A stretch of DNA of 64,000 bases from Todiramphus chloris collaris (taxonomy: Eukaryota > Chordata > Aves > Coraciiformes > Alcedinidae), in contig JANVCC010000185.1 of the NCBI GenBank assembly GCA_025345505.1, positions 1,432,701 through 1,496,700 of the forward strand, given 5' to 3'. Below, piece after piece: positions 1-13,100 of the stretch. The stretch's first letter is position 1, and the number at the start of each line of letters is the position of its first letter. Position numbers and translations under genes: made by a program. Below the pieces are notes generated by a model that made no database searches, was not told the DNA's origin, and saw nothing but the letters and a program-made list of their open reading frames with translations.

Positions 1-3000
1 TGGATCAAGCTCAGGGAAGCGCAGCCAGGCTGGGATGCTGCTGAGGCCAGGAGGAAAACCTCAGTGCTTCAGCCTTTCACAGCAGGACTGTGTTTGGAGC
101 TGGCTCCTATTTCTAGAGGGCTGAACCTGACACAAATGCTTCCAGTCTCCAGGAATCAGGCTGGGACCTCTCTGGCCTGACATCACACTTCACCTTTAAG
201 CAAAGCCTAAATGTCAGACGGTTGCTAAGTCAGAGGCCAGCAGAGCTGCGAGCTGCACCCAGCACAGCAGAAGGTGAAGTCGGGGAGATGTCCGTGGGCT
301 TTGGCTGCTGCTGCCTCCCTCCCAGCGTGAGCAACAGAACCCAAACACAGCCGGTTAAAACCAGGGGCTTATTCGGACTTTAATAACAAACCCGGTAGCC
401 ACTAGATGGCAAACTCTCAGCCAAAACGGAACACTGACCGCAACAGACTCCTCAAATGCTGTAAAATCAGGGGAGCAAAAAGCCATCGGGGCGCTGGGGC
501 ACACCAAACACAGCTCCTTCAGCTGCTTCAGCTGCTTTGTGTATTGCCATCCCATCACTATGCTGCTCGAAGATGAGCCACAAACGGTGCGCTGCCAACT
601 GTGAAAACCATCTCCTGGTGTTGATGTGCAGTTCCAAACATCCCGGGCACAGTTTTGGCAGAAGGGACAAAACAAAATTCCAACACATCCACTAAAAAAC
701 ATATTGCTTAAACCAGAAAAAAACCCTGCAGCCTGCAAATAACATGGCTAAAGCAGCCCAGATTGCAGACTATGCATTATTCATTGCTCTCATCATTGTG
801 AGCCTCCAGCCAATCTAGCGTTTTCGGAGTGGGCTGCAGGAAAGGTGGGGCCGCTATGTAAATCAGAAATATCTTGCAAATGACTCTTACATATTTGCTG
901 CATGTCTATGAAAAGAAATGAATTGCATGGTAGCCAAAGCTCTACATAAGCAATCATCTTTGTCTTGCAAAGTGGCCATTTGTATTTTATGTCAGCCTGT
1001 TATTATCCTGAATCAGTTCTTGAGCAAAGATCAAAGCTAGTCTGGGTAAAGCAGTCCTCACTCATTACATGCTGGTAATTTTTCCGAGTAGGAGTCCTTT
1101 CCAGGAGCTGGAGTCACAGCAATGGGCACTGTTGTATGCATGGATTCTGAAAAAAAGCTGGGTCACGTGGAGCCAAAATTTCAGCAAAGATGCTGAGGGC
1201 AGGTGCCTGCCTGCACATACGAGAGACTGGATGGTCACAACTGCTGTGCATCTCTGCAGATACCAGGGCAGCAATGTGCTCTAGTTCCACAGAAAGCTCT
1301 CAACTTAGCATTTAGCTACAAGGGGAAACATCCCTTACTCCAAGAATAATAGGAAATAGATACATTTTTATTTAGTGTCCAAATGGGCAGTGATGTTACC
1401 GTGCTGCTGTACAGGGCAAGACAACCTCTCAGGCAGTTAACTTCCCTTGTATGACCATAGCAAAGAGTTGGTCAAAACAGCTCTCATTTTTATACCAGTT
1501 TCAGAAGTTCGTTTTCCCCAAGAATAGGGTTGTTTGCTGCACTCAAAGAAGCAGCAGTGCTGTGCCTCCAGACTCAAATGCCCCTTTCATCCACAGTTAC
1601 TTTAGGAACATCAGAAAGTAATAAACTCACAATCCTGGAAGCATGGCTGAAAATATTTGCCTCACCTGATGATAATATCTCATGCCCCTCAGCAAATTCA
1701 GCTTAAATCTATGAATACAGCAGATCCTACTGGTCCCTGGGTTTATATGTGCAGAACCATTCACCTGAGTGATTCATTTCCCAGATTACACCTTCACACA
1801 GTTTATCAATAAATTCTGCACCATCATTTCCGAATTACAGAATTCCACCAGGAGCATCACAGTCAGTGTGTATCTTGCTCGTGGAACTCAGGATACCCAC
1901 CCGCTGTTTGCAGCCGTGAAGCTCAGCTCCAGGAAAAGGTATTTGCATTGACCCACCTTCCGAGAATCCGGACTGAGGTACTCTGAGGTCCATTCATATG
2001 GCTCATCCATATATTCACTCTCTGCTCTGCCTTTTTCAAGTCCACAGATTCACACAAGCTGGTCAGATCTTTCCTGGGAGGGTAACTGTGCAGCCTTAAG
2101 CAACAACACATTGCTCCCTTTCGCTGCCCTGCTTCTGCTGTTTCCCTGCTCTGGCACCCACTCCTTTACATCGCTGACACGTCTCATAAGCGTGTCCGTT
2201 ATGACCAAGATATTTGATCAGTATGTTTCGAACCTGCACACTGCACTCTCCCATTTCATGAGCAATATTTTAGACATTTTCCAAACTTCCTGTCACCAGC
2301 ATTAGCTAACACACGAGCGAGCCAGACAGGCTCTTTTGTTCTGAGCAGCTGTGCTGTAAAACAGGCTGAGTATCTTTGCGGCCACAAAGTGCTCTCCAAG
2401 GTCTCCCCATCCCCAGTTTGCCATATGTTGCCCCTATAGTTTGTACAAACTCTTTCATTTCCTCTCTATCCTGTTGCATTTCATCAGGTTAAGCTAACAG
2501 CACACACCGGCATCCCAGAGCCCAGCGGCTCGTAGCGTGTTCGCTCTGTTTTGCAAAGGGCACGCAGCCTTTCAGTGAAGTTCCTGAGGTGGTTTCTCCC
2601 CATGCTCTCTGACTTTGAGGTTCCTCAGCCTTGCAGCAGTTCTGCTTCCAAGCAGAGCACTGGAACCTGCTCCGCTGCAGCACTGTAAGCACGGGAGGTG
2701 GCACAGTCAAAGCAGCCCATAGCAAAGACAGTGCTGGGTGCTTGTGCTGCAATGGGGCTATCTGAGGTCAAAATCAAGAACTCAAAGAGATTTAGATAAG
2801 AAAATCCATCACCACGGAGATAAATGCTTGTGTCAACAGCAGATTTGGAGAGAGCAGAGAGAACTGTAGCTAGGAAGCAGCCCCTTGGAAAGGCAGAGGC
2901 TGCGCTCTACAGAGACACCACGTGCTTCACTAGGGGTGAGTTTGTGTCCTCGGTGCTCTGCTGGAGGAGCTTGTGGGGACTCACTGACGTGACAAGTGGC

Positions 3001-5270
3001 AACTGTGAGAGTGAAGAAACATTCTTGAGCTCCAAATGCCAAGAGTGGCCTCCTCATTTCTTCTCAGTTTCAACTTTGGAGGCCAACAAGACACGAATGC
3101 ATGTCAAGGTTAACACCAGAGGGACGGTCCTGTGTAGGTACAGCCCAGCGTGACAGAGCCGCGCTGCCTGCAGTTTCCTCACCGCAGCCAGGCCGCTGCA
3201 GAGGCGCAGCCCCTTTGATGGGCACCTGCCCTGTGCAGCACACGGCGTAGGTCTCCGTCCGGACGGGGCTGTGTGGGAGCCGTGCCCCTGGCAGCACCCA
3301 GCTGGCTGCACTGTGTGCTAGCTGGGATGTAGGAAACCATCCCTCTTCCGGGGGACACGGCTGCGCTGATGGCAGCGGAGCTCAGTCGAATGCTGCTTCT
3401 CCGGGGGTCAGAGGGACTCACACCCCTCCCCGGGGGGACAGCACGTTTTCTGTTCCTCTGAACCATCTCCGAGCTGCAAGCATCAGCAGCACTAAATTCT
3501 GCTCTCGTTTGGGAAGGAGCCAAGGCTGCGAATGTAAAGCACAGGATGTGATTTCCTGCTCCTCCTGGAAAAGGAAGCTACAGTCCAAAAGGTAGAGAAA
3601 GAACTATTAATCCTAGAACAACCATTTTAAAGTTGATGATCACATGATGCAGCTGCAGAAATACCAACTGAATTCAAACAGAATTTGTAATGTGCTAAAC
3701 ATGCAGGACTCGTGGTACAGAAAAGGAGAGACCAGATCTGGGTGCTAAGAAGGAGAATTTCTATTCACAAGCCCCTGAGGAAAGATGCCTCTACGACTAT
3801 TGCTTTTCTGACAGAACTCTTTAATCAAGAAAATACTAGAAAGCCCTAAAAAACTAATGGCAGATTCTCTACAGAATCTCCTACAGTTCTACTCGGTACC
3901 GTAGCTACGAGCCGATCAGCAGCAAGGTGCTGGTCTTCTTGAGAAGGGAACAGCGTATGGCGTGAAAAGAAAACTATCGCACAACCCCAGCAGGTTTACT
4001 CTTGCACAGGCTTTAAAAAGAGATGGAGAAATAAGCAGTGCTATTGAGTTAGGCAGAGATGGGCTGTGCAATTCCAGTAGCTATTGCCTACTTAAGCACA
4101 ATGGAAGGAGATGAATAGAAGCCCTAATGTGGCTGACTCACCCTCATTACCCAACAACCCAAAATGGCAGGGGGGTCTTCTGAGGAGATCTGAAAATATA
4201 TTTTTAGATGTCTGAAGGTGTGAGTCCATAAGGATTATGCAGCCCAAGCCACAAGTGCCTGTTATTTTCCATCTGTATGATTGCAAGAGCTCTCCCCTGT
4301 GCAGAGATCAACTACTTTTGTTTTCAGCGTGTCTGCAGCCGTTTGCCAAAGACTGACAGACACGCGTGCACAGACACACACACCGTGCTGTGGGGGCCTT
4401 GCCTTCTGTTCCTCCTGACTACGGCTTTCCTCAGCCTAAAAGAAAAGCATGTTATGCTGTGCCCTTTGTGCAAGGAAACATAACACAAGAGTGTTTATTT
4501 GCCTGTGAACACTGTAATCTTCACAGATCGATATTAAAACACTTCACACTTATTTTCACTGCCCGGTTCAATCGAACTCTGAAATTCCAGTGGATCTTGA
4601 GAGTGCTGAACAGCTGCACACTAGCCCAGGGATCACGTTCCCAGAGAAGGTATTAGAGTCCAAAGCCCTTCATGTTTGACTGTGGGATACGTACAGGTCA
4701 AATGAGAAGTTACACAGTCTGGGAACAAAGTTCCACAATCCTTGCAGACAGTGTTATTTCTTTCTACAGTTCTTTGATTTAATACTGTTCACTTGGAAAC
4801 TGCTATTTTAGAGGGGTTTTTTTCTGCAGAGGTAATTCAAGGCCAATTAGCTTTCACCAGAGGCCATCTTCTATGGAAATTTGACTGTGCCCAAACTTTG
4901 TAGCTTCTCCACTAACTGCTTGATTAAATGTAAGGTCTGGAGCAGTGTTTTCAGCACTGATCTGACAGGTGTCCGGAGAGCTGTGTTAGGCTACAGAGCG
5001 GTGGAAGCAGGGGATTAGGAGCTAGGACCCTTAAACTCCAGATCTGCCCAGTATTGTTAATCACACTTTGCCAGATTTCCCCCCCTCTTTTACAGCCTGT
5101 CGGAGCCATGCAGTGAGTTTACTGGATGGGGAACGAGGAGGATGCCCACGGTAGTTTGGCTCTTGCAGGCATTACCTGCTATGGCCTGGCTCAGCGTCAC
5201 GCAGCGAAGGTGAGACTGTCAGCCCTGCCACCATCAGCCCTGGCAGCTGCCTCCAGCCCACATCTCAGCA
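1..5270. other. Intergenic, no gene recognised
   Basis: Unique mixed-composition sequence. Short open frames on both strands show no family motif, no splice-consistent series and no homology I can recognise. One CTCF-like motif is listed separately. Nothing else stands out. Confidence 0.6.
399..412 (+). promoter_or_regulatory. CTCF-like motif
   Basis: CCACTAGATGGCAA matches the CTCF core CCASYAGRKGGCRS at 13 of 14 positions, missing only the last. Sites of this quality often bind CTCF, but many do not. It could mark a domain boundary on the 3' side of the LHX2 regulatory desert. Confidence 0.4.
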
Positions 5271-5271
5271 C

Positions 5272-5317
5272 TGGCCAGTAACGGCCAGTAATGGCCAGTA
5301 ATGGCCAGTAACGCCAG
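5272..5317. repeat. 10-bp tandem repeat
   Basis: About four and a half copies of ATGGCCAGTA, with ACGGCCAGTA and ACGCCAG variants. It is short and has no coding role. Confidence 0.85.
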
Positions 5318-8300
5318 AGTTTACTCATGAAAGGCAAGTGCGTGATGATGAACACAGCATCTTGCTCTTGCTTGTGATTAGTAGCACCAGGAAGGATGCT
5401 GTTAAGGCCATAAAGACAAAAAAGCATAAAACCACAGCATCTGTCTGACCAGAAACTTCCATGTACTGCCTGCTGCAGTCAGTAAGGATCCAGAATGCCA
5501 GAGTTTCAGAGACAGTGACCTTGCAACTGCTGCAGTCAGAAGGACAAAACTTATAAAAAGCAGATCTTTTCATGATGGCTACATTAGAACGCAGGCGAGC
5601 AAGACCTCAGGCACCCAGACTTTGGATAGTAAAGGTACAATTGTATGTTCAGAAGCAGTAGCAGATTATTCAAATCCAGGGCCACTCTCCTCCTCAAACT
5701 GACTAAAGCAGCTGTGGCCTTCAATGAGAAGTTTTTCCTCCAAAACTGAAGGGAAGAGGCAAGCACAGATGCAGAACAGATCTGCTGCTGCTGGAGTGCT
5801 ACGGCCTTCCTCAACACCTGCAGTCCACCCATCTTGCATGGGCCTGTCCTGGACACCTACAGTCCAGAGCTCATCTGAGTGGATTCCCATTCAGGGCTGT
5901 CCCCAGGATGCAGAAAGACAGGAACTGTCTGATCACATCTGGACAGAATGTATCTGCACTGCAGCTGAATGGGCAAACTCGGAGCTTTCCAGTGGCATTC
6001 ACAGTGTCTTTCTCCGTCTGAGCTTCCAGAATTAATCACCAGTGTATGAATTTGGCTCCCTATCCCTTTCCCCGGTTGACAGGAATTGATGGCACCAACT
6101 GCCGTCACCACGAGAAATAAGTGATTCCTTCACTAGCGTGGCAGACATATGCCAGCTAGGAAGAGAAGATCTGATCATCAGACTTGCTTGTTTTGGCTTT
6201 TCAATGCACAAAAGGCTGTTTTTCTCAGAATTAGGGTGACTGCGACAATCTGTTTTTAGACAGAGTTAGAACCACGAGATAAAAGAGGCAGAAATCTTCT
6301 CATCTGCATATTTATCATCAAAATGCAGCAACTGCATAATTTAAGCTTAGTGTTAAAAATATTGTATGTATATTTTAAGGTTTTCCTACTCAGGTGAAAA
6401 GGAGACATGCTTTCACTAAGGAGGTTAATTATTTCCTAATGGTGTGAAAACAACAGAAAAAAAAAGGAATCAAAAGGAATTTTCTTACCCTTCCCCCTAC
6501 CCTGAGGCACAGCAAAGATACATCTCTGTCCGTATCCTTCACAGACACACGGAGTAAACGGACTCGAAACAATGGAGCAGAGGCACGTGCTGGTAACGGG
6601 GGTCTCACTGAGCCCGCCAGTCACTGGAGATTTGCAGAGAGCAGGACATCCCCTCAGCTCACTAACGTTCACCCGAGAAGGGAAGCTCTCCCGTGCGCGG
6701 GGAGCGGGCACCGGCAGAACCTGCCAGCGCAGAGAAGGTTCTCCAGCACCGTGGCTGATGGTGCCACCCAGCCTGGGGACTGCACCCAGCTTTCTGCAGC
6801 AGGGAGATGCCAGCTGCTGCCTCCTCTGCAGTCCTGACCGAAGCAGGGGACTGGCTGCCCTGTGTCCCCCTGCACCCGAGGCTGAGGAGAGAGGGGATCT
6901 TCACTAGGCCCCTCAGCAGGGAAGGGTGAGCCAAGCGCAGGCTGCAGCACTCGGTCGTGGCTGGGCTCTGTCGGTGGTACCGTGGAGCTTTCCTCATCAT
7001 TCCTCCTATTTCTGCTGTACACAGGGAGCCTCCATCCTCTGCAGAGCTGAAGTGAGCAGCTAGCTGTACATGAGATCCAACTGCTTAGCAAGAGGAATTC
7101 TTCACTCAGAGGCGTCCTGGTTTGTTGTTGCCCTTCCCACTGCCTGCTTCCTTAAAAGAGGCAGTTTTTACGTGCCCTGCCCTGCTGTCCATGCAGACAT
7201 GGGATGTTCCAGACAGGACGCTGCCCTCACGCCAGGAAGCCTCCTTTCCTCTCCAGTGCTGCCCAGGACCCCAGGGCAGGCTCAGTCGCTGCTCAGCGAT
7301 GTCTCTGCGAGCTTGGCATGCCCCGCGAGGGCTGCAGAGCCGGCTGGCCAGGGCCAGCTGGCACCCCCCTGCTGGCACCCCCCCGCTGGCACCCCCCCGC
7401 TGGCACAGCTTTCCTGCTCTCTGCATCCTCACACGGCCACACGGTCCACTCTGCTCTGACAGCCTCACCCTTCAGATCCCAGTCCCTGTAAGCACCTGAT
7501 GCGCAGGTGTGCTGCTGTTTAAAGAGAGGAGCTGGAAGGCCAAGGCATGCCAGTGCGCTGCCAGGGAAGGCAGCCATCCAAGCGAGAACCCCCACCCGCT
7601 CCCCAGCAGCTGTAGCCCAATTAAACTCCGCAGCTCGCGGGTGTTCCTGCAGTGACTCGCACACAGAAAGGCACCGCTCCCGTTAGGGGCCTTTAAAAAA
7701 ATTTAGAGCTCTTTAAATTTTATATACCAACAACATCAAACCAAAGTAGGAAATAATAAAGAAGGAAAGGAGATAGAGCAAAGCAAACACACGGAGTGTC
7801 AGCATCAGCAGCAGCCTAATTAAACAGCGGCCAGCAGAAAAGCGCACATACTGCTCGCCAGCCACAGCCCTTCTCGAGCGCCGGGCACAACGGCAGCTTT
7901 CTGTGCAGCCTTCTCAGCCTGGCTGCACCAGACATGCTTTCATTCATGAAGTCCCCCTGGCTCCCCAGAACAAAACTGTGAATGAACTCACACTACCAAA
8001 GCCAGGGCCTGCATCTCTCATTGCTCTCCGGCTCCTTGACTGGGCTGCTCTCCGTGGCGTGCTGGGGAGGCAGAGCTGTACAGCTCTAGGAAAGACTGAC
8101 GACTCCACTGTTTTCTGTGGCCTTGCAGCACGTGTCAGTCGATGCAGGGAGCCCTGGTGAAGCTGACACCCTTGCTGCTTGGTTGTCCGCACCATCTGTT
8201 TGCTCTGTGCCAGCAGCAGGCTCTTGCTAGGTCCCCTCTGACCCTTGGGTTTGTTACCCCTTGCTAGCAGTTCTGGGCACATCTTCATCTCCTTTTGTAG

Positions 8301-10105
8301 TTTTCCCATTGATTGCAGGTGTTCCCTCTCCTTCTGCCTCACCTTCATCTCCCTCATCCCCAGAGACCTGCCTACGTGAGCCCCTAGCAAGGTCAGGGTC
8401 ACAGCTAGGAGCTGCCATGTCTGCTCATTGCAGGAAGGGTGAGGAGACAAGAAACACGATTCTTGTAGAGAAGGAAACATCAGTCTGGAGAAGAATGGAT
8501 AGTTTGGGGACCCTACAGGGCGTGAAGAGGCAAAGAATTTGCAACACCTCAACCTTGGGAAAAACAGTCCAAGTCTTTTTTGTTACTGCTCTTGGTTTGA
8601 TTATATCTTTGTGGCCCCTGACTTTGCCATGGTGAAATACTGAAGCCAAAGTGGATCCGAAGCTTCTGCTTTGAAGCAATCCTAGCTTCAGATTTTCATT
8701 CTTGTAGAGAAATGTGAGGGGTTCTTATAAAGACACATTTTTGTCCAAAAGATTTTTTAAGAGGGGCAGTGGAAAGATGCTGCTTTGTTCTAAGTCAGAA
8801 GGTTCTGTGAGGGGAAATCAGTTTCTTTGCATCTTACTATACAAGAAGAGCCTAAGAAACTGAAATATTTTGAGGCTTCAAGACTCAGGTCACAATGCCA
8901 AAACAGGGCAAAAGAAGGCTTTTCCAGAGTCCCTAAAAAGGGAAAAGACATCTTGCTGGGCCTGCAAAGCCAGGAATAGGAGTGAACTGGGCAGCTTCAC
9001 TTTCTAGAAGCAAAAAGACGTGGGGTTCCAGACTTCAGCCACCCTCTGTCCTCTCTGCTTCGAGGGTTTGAGAAATGTAATCTCCCTACAAAAGGCAGAT
9101 GTGCAGAGCAGTATGGAGGCCTCCACAGCTATGTACCTTATTCATGCACCTACAGCACGTAGCACACTGGGCCCCAACCTGGGAGATTCCTTGAGGAATT
9201 ACTGCAATATAAATAGTAAATAAATATGAATAATTATCCGAGGATGATAACCAGTGATTTAGAAATGAAAAGGCCCCAGGATGCAAGTGCTAATCTCCCA
9301 AGATACTTAGCCATCCTTTCAAGATGCATGAAGACATATAAGTAGGCTAATTACAAAGGAAAATGTGTCTGGTATATAAATCTCATCTAAATTCAGAAGT
9401 GATACAAAAACCAATCGAGACGATACCCAGGAAAAGTTCAATAGTGTTGCTGGGAAAGGTTAATTTTTAGAATTTTTTTAAAGATAACCCAGAATATCCT
9501 TAAATACAAAAATAGTTAAACATTAAATAGCAACCAAAAGTGTCACACACCAGAAAGGCACTCTAAAATGAATAGAACTATTGAACTGTAGAAGCATCAT
9601 GGCAAAAAACCACAACAATTTCTTTTTCTTAGTTTAGTTTCAATTTATAATTCACACAAGTAGCTTAAACACGTCGATTTGAGATCAAAACAGAACTGCA
9701 GGTTACATAGCATCTGTTCTATAGGAGGGTGCTGTGTGCACTGAGATAATTTTAGATGAATGTGTTATAAACAAGATCTGTGGAACGTTGCAGAGTAGCA
9801 AGTTTTGAGAGAGAAAAACATACAGCTTAAATGCATAAATTGTTTAGAATGTTTAGCATGTGGTTGTAAAGCGATCAACCAAGTAATCTGTGCTCCAGAG
9901 TAGGACAGCTCACACAGATGAAACAGTAGCTTCCTCTGTCTTTAATGCAAGATGCCTTCAACGTTCACAGAAGCATCTTCTTACTCGGTGCAAACTTGGT
10001 GATCATAAAGCCACGGCTTTTGTTCTTTCCCACCACCTCCCCGAGCCGCTGCTGTGGTATCAGTCCTACATACACGATGCATTCTGTCTGGAAAAGGTTC
10101 ACTGA
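5318..10105. other. Intergenic, no gene recognised
   Basis: Mostly unique sequence. 6,570-7,470 is GC-richer and carries long overlapping open frames on both strands, as expected of stop-poor GC sequence. An AT-rich patch with TAATTAAA-type motifs lies at about 7,610-7,830. A 202-codon minus-strand open frame at 7,944-8,552 has no recognisable family. Confidence 0.6.
7357..7406. repeat. 14-bp tandem repeat
   Basis: Units starting GCTGGCACCCCCC begin at 7357, 7371, 7385 and 7399, a strict 14-base period of about 3.6 copies. The minus strand carries G6-G7 runs spaced by GTGCCAGC. Confidence 0.85.
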
Positions 10106-10135
10106 AGACCAGACCAGACCAGACCAGACCAGACC
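10106..10135. repeat. (AGACC)6 microsatellite
   Basis: Six perfect copies of the pentanucleotide AGACC. Surrounding sequence is unique. Confidence 0.95.
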
Positions 10136-13100
10136 TCTCTCTGCTGGTCAGTGCTGAGCCATGCTGTGATATTGTTATTCTGGGATATGGTCACTTTTGT
10201 GGTGCCTTTCTAGGGGTATAGCTGTGCAGAGAAATAAACACATTTGTATTCCTTCTTGGGGAGGACAGACCTGGAGATACGCAGGGACTGAGCTGCACCA
10301 CAGAGATGCCTCTCCAGATTCACCTATCCACACATTATCACCAGGACACCAGGTGTCCCGTTCTGCCTACAGCAAGGCAAACATGGATGGGTACCATACT
10401 GTCTCCTGAGCTCACAGGACCAGTTTCTAACACGTCTTCCCATTCTAGTCCTAGACTGAACATTCCTCCAGCGCTCGGGTGCTGGGCTGTCCCTCAGCAC
10501 ACCTTATCAACCCCACAAATCCAAGTTAAACTTAGATGAGAATTAAAGATTTGAATCTAGAAATGTAGATTACATAAACTGTACATTTCTTTATAGTTCC
10601 TTTTTCTGCTATGTGAAAAAGAACAGGGGGGTGTGTGTGACAGAGGAGTTTCTGACACTACACATCAGTTCATGGATACAAAAGTATTCTGCATTTCAGC
10701 TCCTCCTTTAGTCAAGCCTAAAAGCAAGTGCATGATAATGGTGTAGTTGGGATCAGAAAAAGGCATTTCATACGTGAATGAGAATGAAGGTGCATGAAAG
10801 TGATCTTCCTTTTAGAAAAATATCAAATTTGAGATTTAAAAATAATGTGAAACAACTTACAAAATATAAGGCAAAAATTAGTTCAGTTGGTTGATAATCC
10901 TATTCAGGCTGCAGCGGAACATTTCCCTGAAACGATTCTTCCTTTTCTAGGTTATTTATGGTTTGCTTTCCAGCCTGACTGCAGCAACTGACTCCCTGCG
11001 AAGAATCAGAAGAAGGGAAAGCAACTAGCACTATCTCCTGGAGATACTCCCTTCTGGCTCCAGAGCAGATGCATCTTCTACCCAGGCATCACCACAGCTC
11101 GCTGCAGGAGCAGCTCTCTGTTGTATTGCCCACGACCAGCTCCACAGTCAGCTGGCTCTGCTGAACGCAGAGCACCCAGCTACTCAAACTGCAGGGCAGA
11201 GCTTTCAGGGTGCACTCGTTCAGCTCCACACCAATGTTTGAGGCTGGTGATCCCCTCTGGAGATCTACTGAGCTCTGTAGCACTGTACAAGCTCTTACCT
11301 GAATGAAACCCGTGCTGAAGCGTAACATCTTCCATCACCTAGAGCAAGGGCTAAGCATAACCTGCTGCCCTGGCTCCCACTAAAGCACAGTAGCATCCAA
11401 ACCTTTCCTTCAACATCAGCTTTTCCTGCCCCCTCTGAGCCTGCTGAACTGACCGAGGCACAAGCACACCAGGCACGCTCCATTCAGCGAATGAAGCTGA
11501 CTCTGCTTTGCTGCTGCAATGACCAGCAAGAGATTGCAGCAGCTCTATTCTGCTCCGTGGGTCTGACTGTCTCTGTAGCATAGTCACCCTTCACCCTCTC
11601 ACTGTAACCTCTGAAAATCCTCTGCTGCAATACAAGAGACCAGTGCAACGGAGCATCAGGCACGAGTTCTGGGCCTGGGCAGCACTAAGAGGGGCATGTG
11701 TTCCTGCATCTGCTGGGTAAAAGACCCAACGGTAGCACCTCTGAGTGGAAACTGCAGCAGAGCCCCCTCCGAGGTGCAAGGGAGATGGGTAACTGGGTGG
11801 GATGTGAAAACACTCTCCTCACAGTCAGCGCTGGTCTCCCGCAGCGCTCTGCAAAGGGAAGAATTACCCCTGTGCTCCAAACCCACACAGAACTGGGAGT
11901 AGACTGTCGGGACCGGTTGCTCACGAGGACAAGGCTCTGGTATGGGGTAGCACAGGGCAGTGACTGCTCTTGGCTAGACAGACTCTCCGCTCTCTCTGCT
12001 CACATGTTTGCAGCTACCCACTGGCTCAGAGACCAGGCTGAGGGTAAAGCACCCATCTTCTGTTTGCACTGGTTGCTCACAGGGTATCCTGTGACCTCCT
12101 CCCACCCTCCTCCAGACACCAGCCGCTTCCACACATTCATCTTCCTGCACATTGAGCCAATGTGCTGTCACTCACTAAGTTTATATTTAAATAAGCCCTT
12201 CTGTTGAACTCAAATTAAATATAGCTTGGCTGAATCTGATACCATGAGAGAACCAAGGCTGGAGGCGAGAGCGAGAATGAGGAGGAGATCACAACTGAAC
12301 AAATACATTTGAAGCTGTGAAGTTAGCACCAGGCTGCACATCTGACTCTGGTACACACTGGGTTTGTTTCTTTTCAGCTCAGCTATAGTATTAGTTGCAG
12401 TGAGGTCATCCTCGCATGTCCTTCTCCTTTATGTCTCTTACTAGACAGTCACACACAAATCTTCAAATATTACAGACGGAATGAGAATTCAGACAAACAT
12501 TTGTCCCCCTGACCTGGCAGCACTTAGAGCAGCACCTGACTGACAGAGGCAGGAGAGGGGAAGGCAGAACCTCTGAAAAGGCAGGTATCTCAGGACTAAT
12601 TTTGGAGTCTACTCACAACAATAACAATCAGCTCTCAGCTAATGTCACAGTGCAACAACAAAGCCTGTGGCAGCTCGCGCTGCAGTTCAAGCCAAGGACT
12701 CATTCTGGGCTCTTTCCTGACGTGGGTGGCCCTGACAGCTATTTTCCAAGCAGTGCTTAAAATCTGGCTGGGGAGAGTGGCCTGGGTGGCTGGATCTGAG
12801 ACAGGACCAGAGCAGAATATGTGCATATTGGCGAAGATGTAATGTGCCCACGCACAAAAAAACCCCACCAAACCAGACCAGAAAGTGTGACCATTGCAGT
12901 AAGGGAGGCAAGTTGTACCACTGTGGTTAGTGAGTGCACAAGAAGCAATAGATTAAAGTTAAAAACCAGATCTTCAGACTACCTGTGGGACCTGTGGGAC
13001 TCAGATGATCAAATCCACTAAGCTGTGTGCTTAGTAGCCTAAAACTTTTCATTAGGCTTCAGGATGAACAGCTGCTAACATCAGAATAGATTTCCTCTGG

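Noticed and set aside
4558..4580. tRNA B-box-like sequence (GGTTCAATCG)
   Set aside because: No matching A box, no cloverleaf arms and no terminator T-run at the right distance.
7944..8552. 202-codon minus-strand open frame
   Set aside because: No family, signal peptide or domain recognised; no splice-consistent partner exons. Possible transposon relic was considered but no diagnostic motif was found.
11698..12207. 169-codon plus-strand open frame
   Set aside because: No recognisable family; composition like surrounding non-coding sequence.
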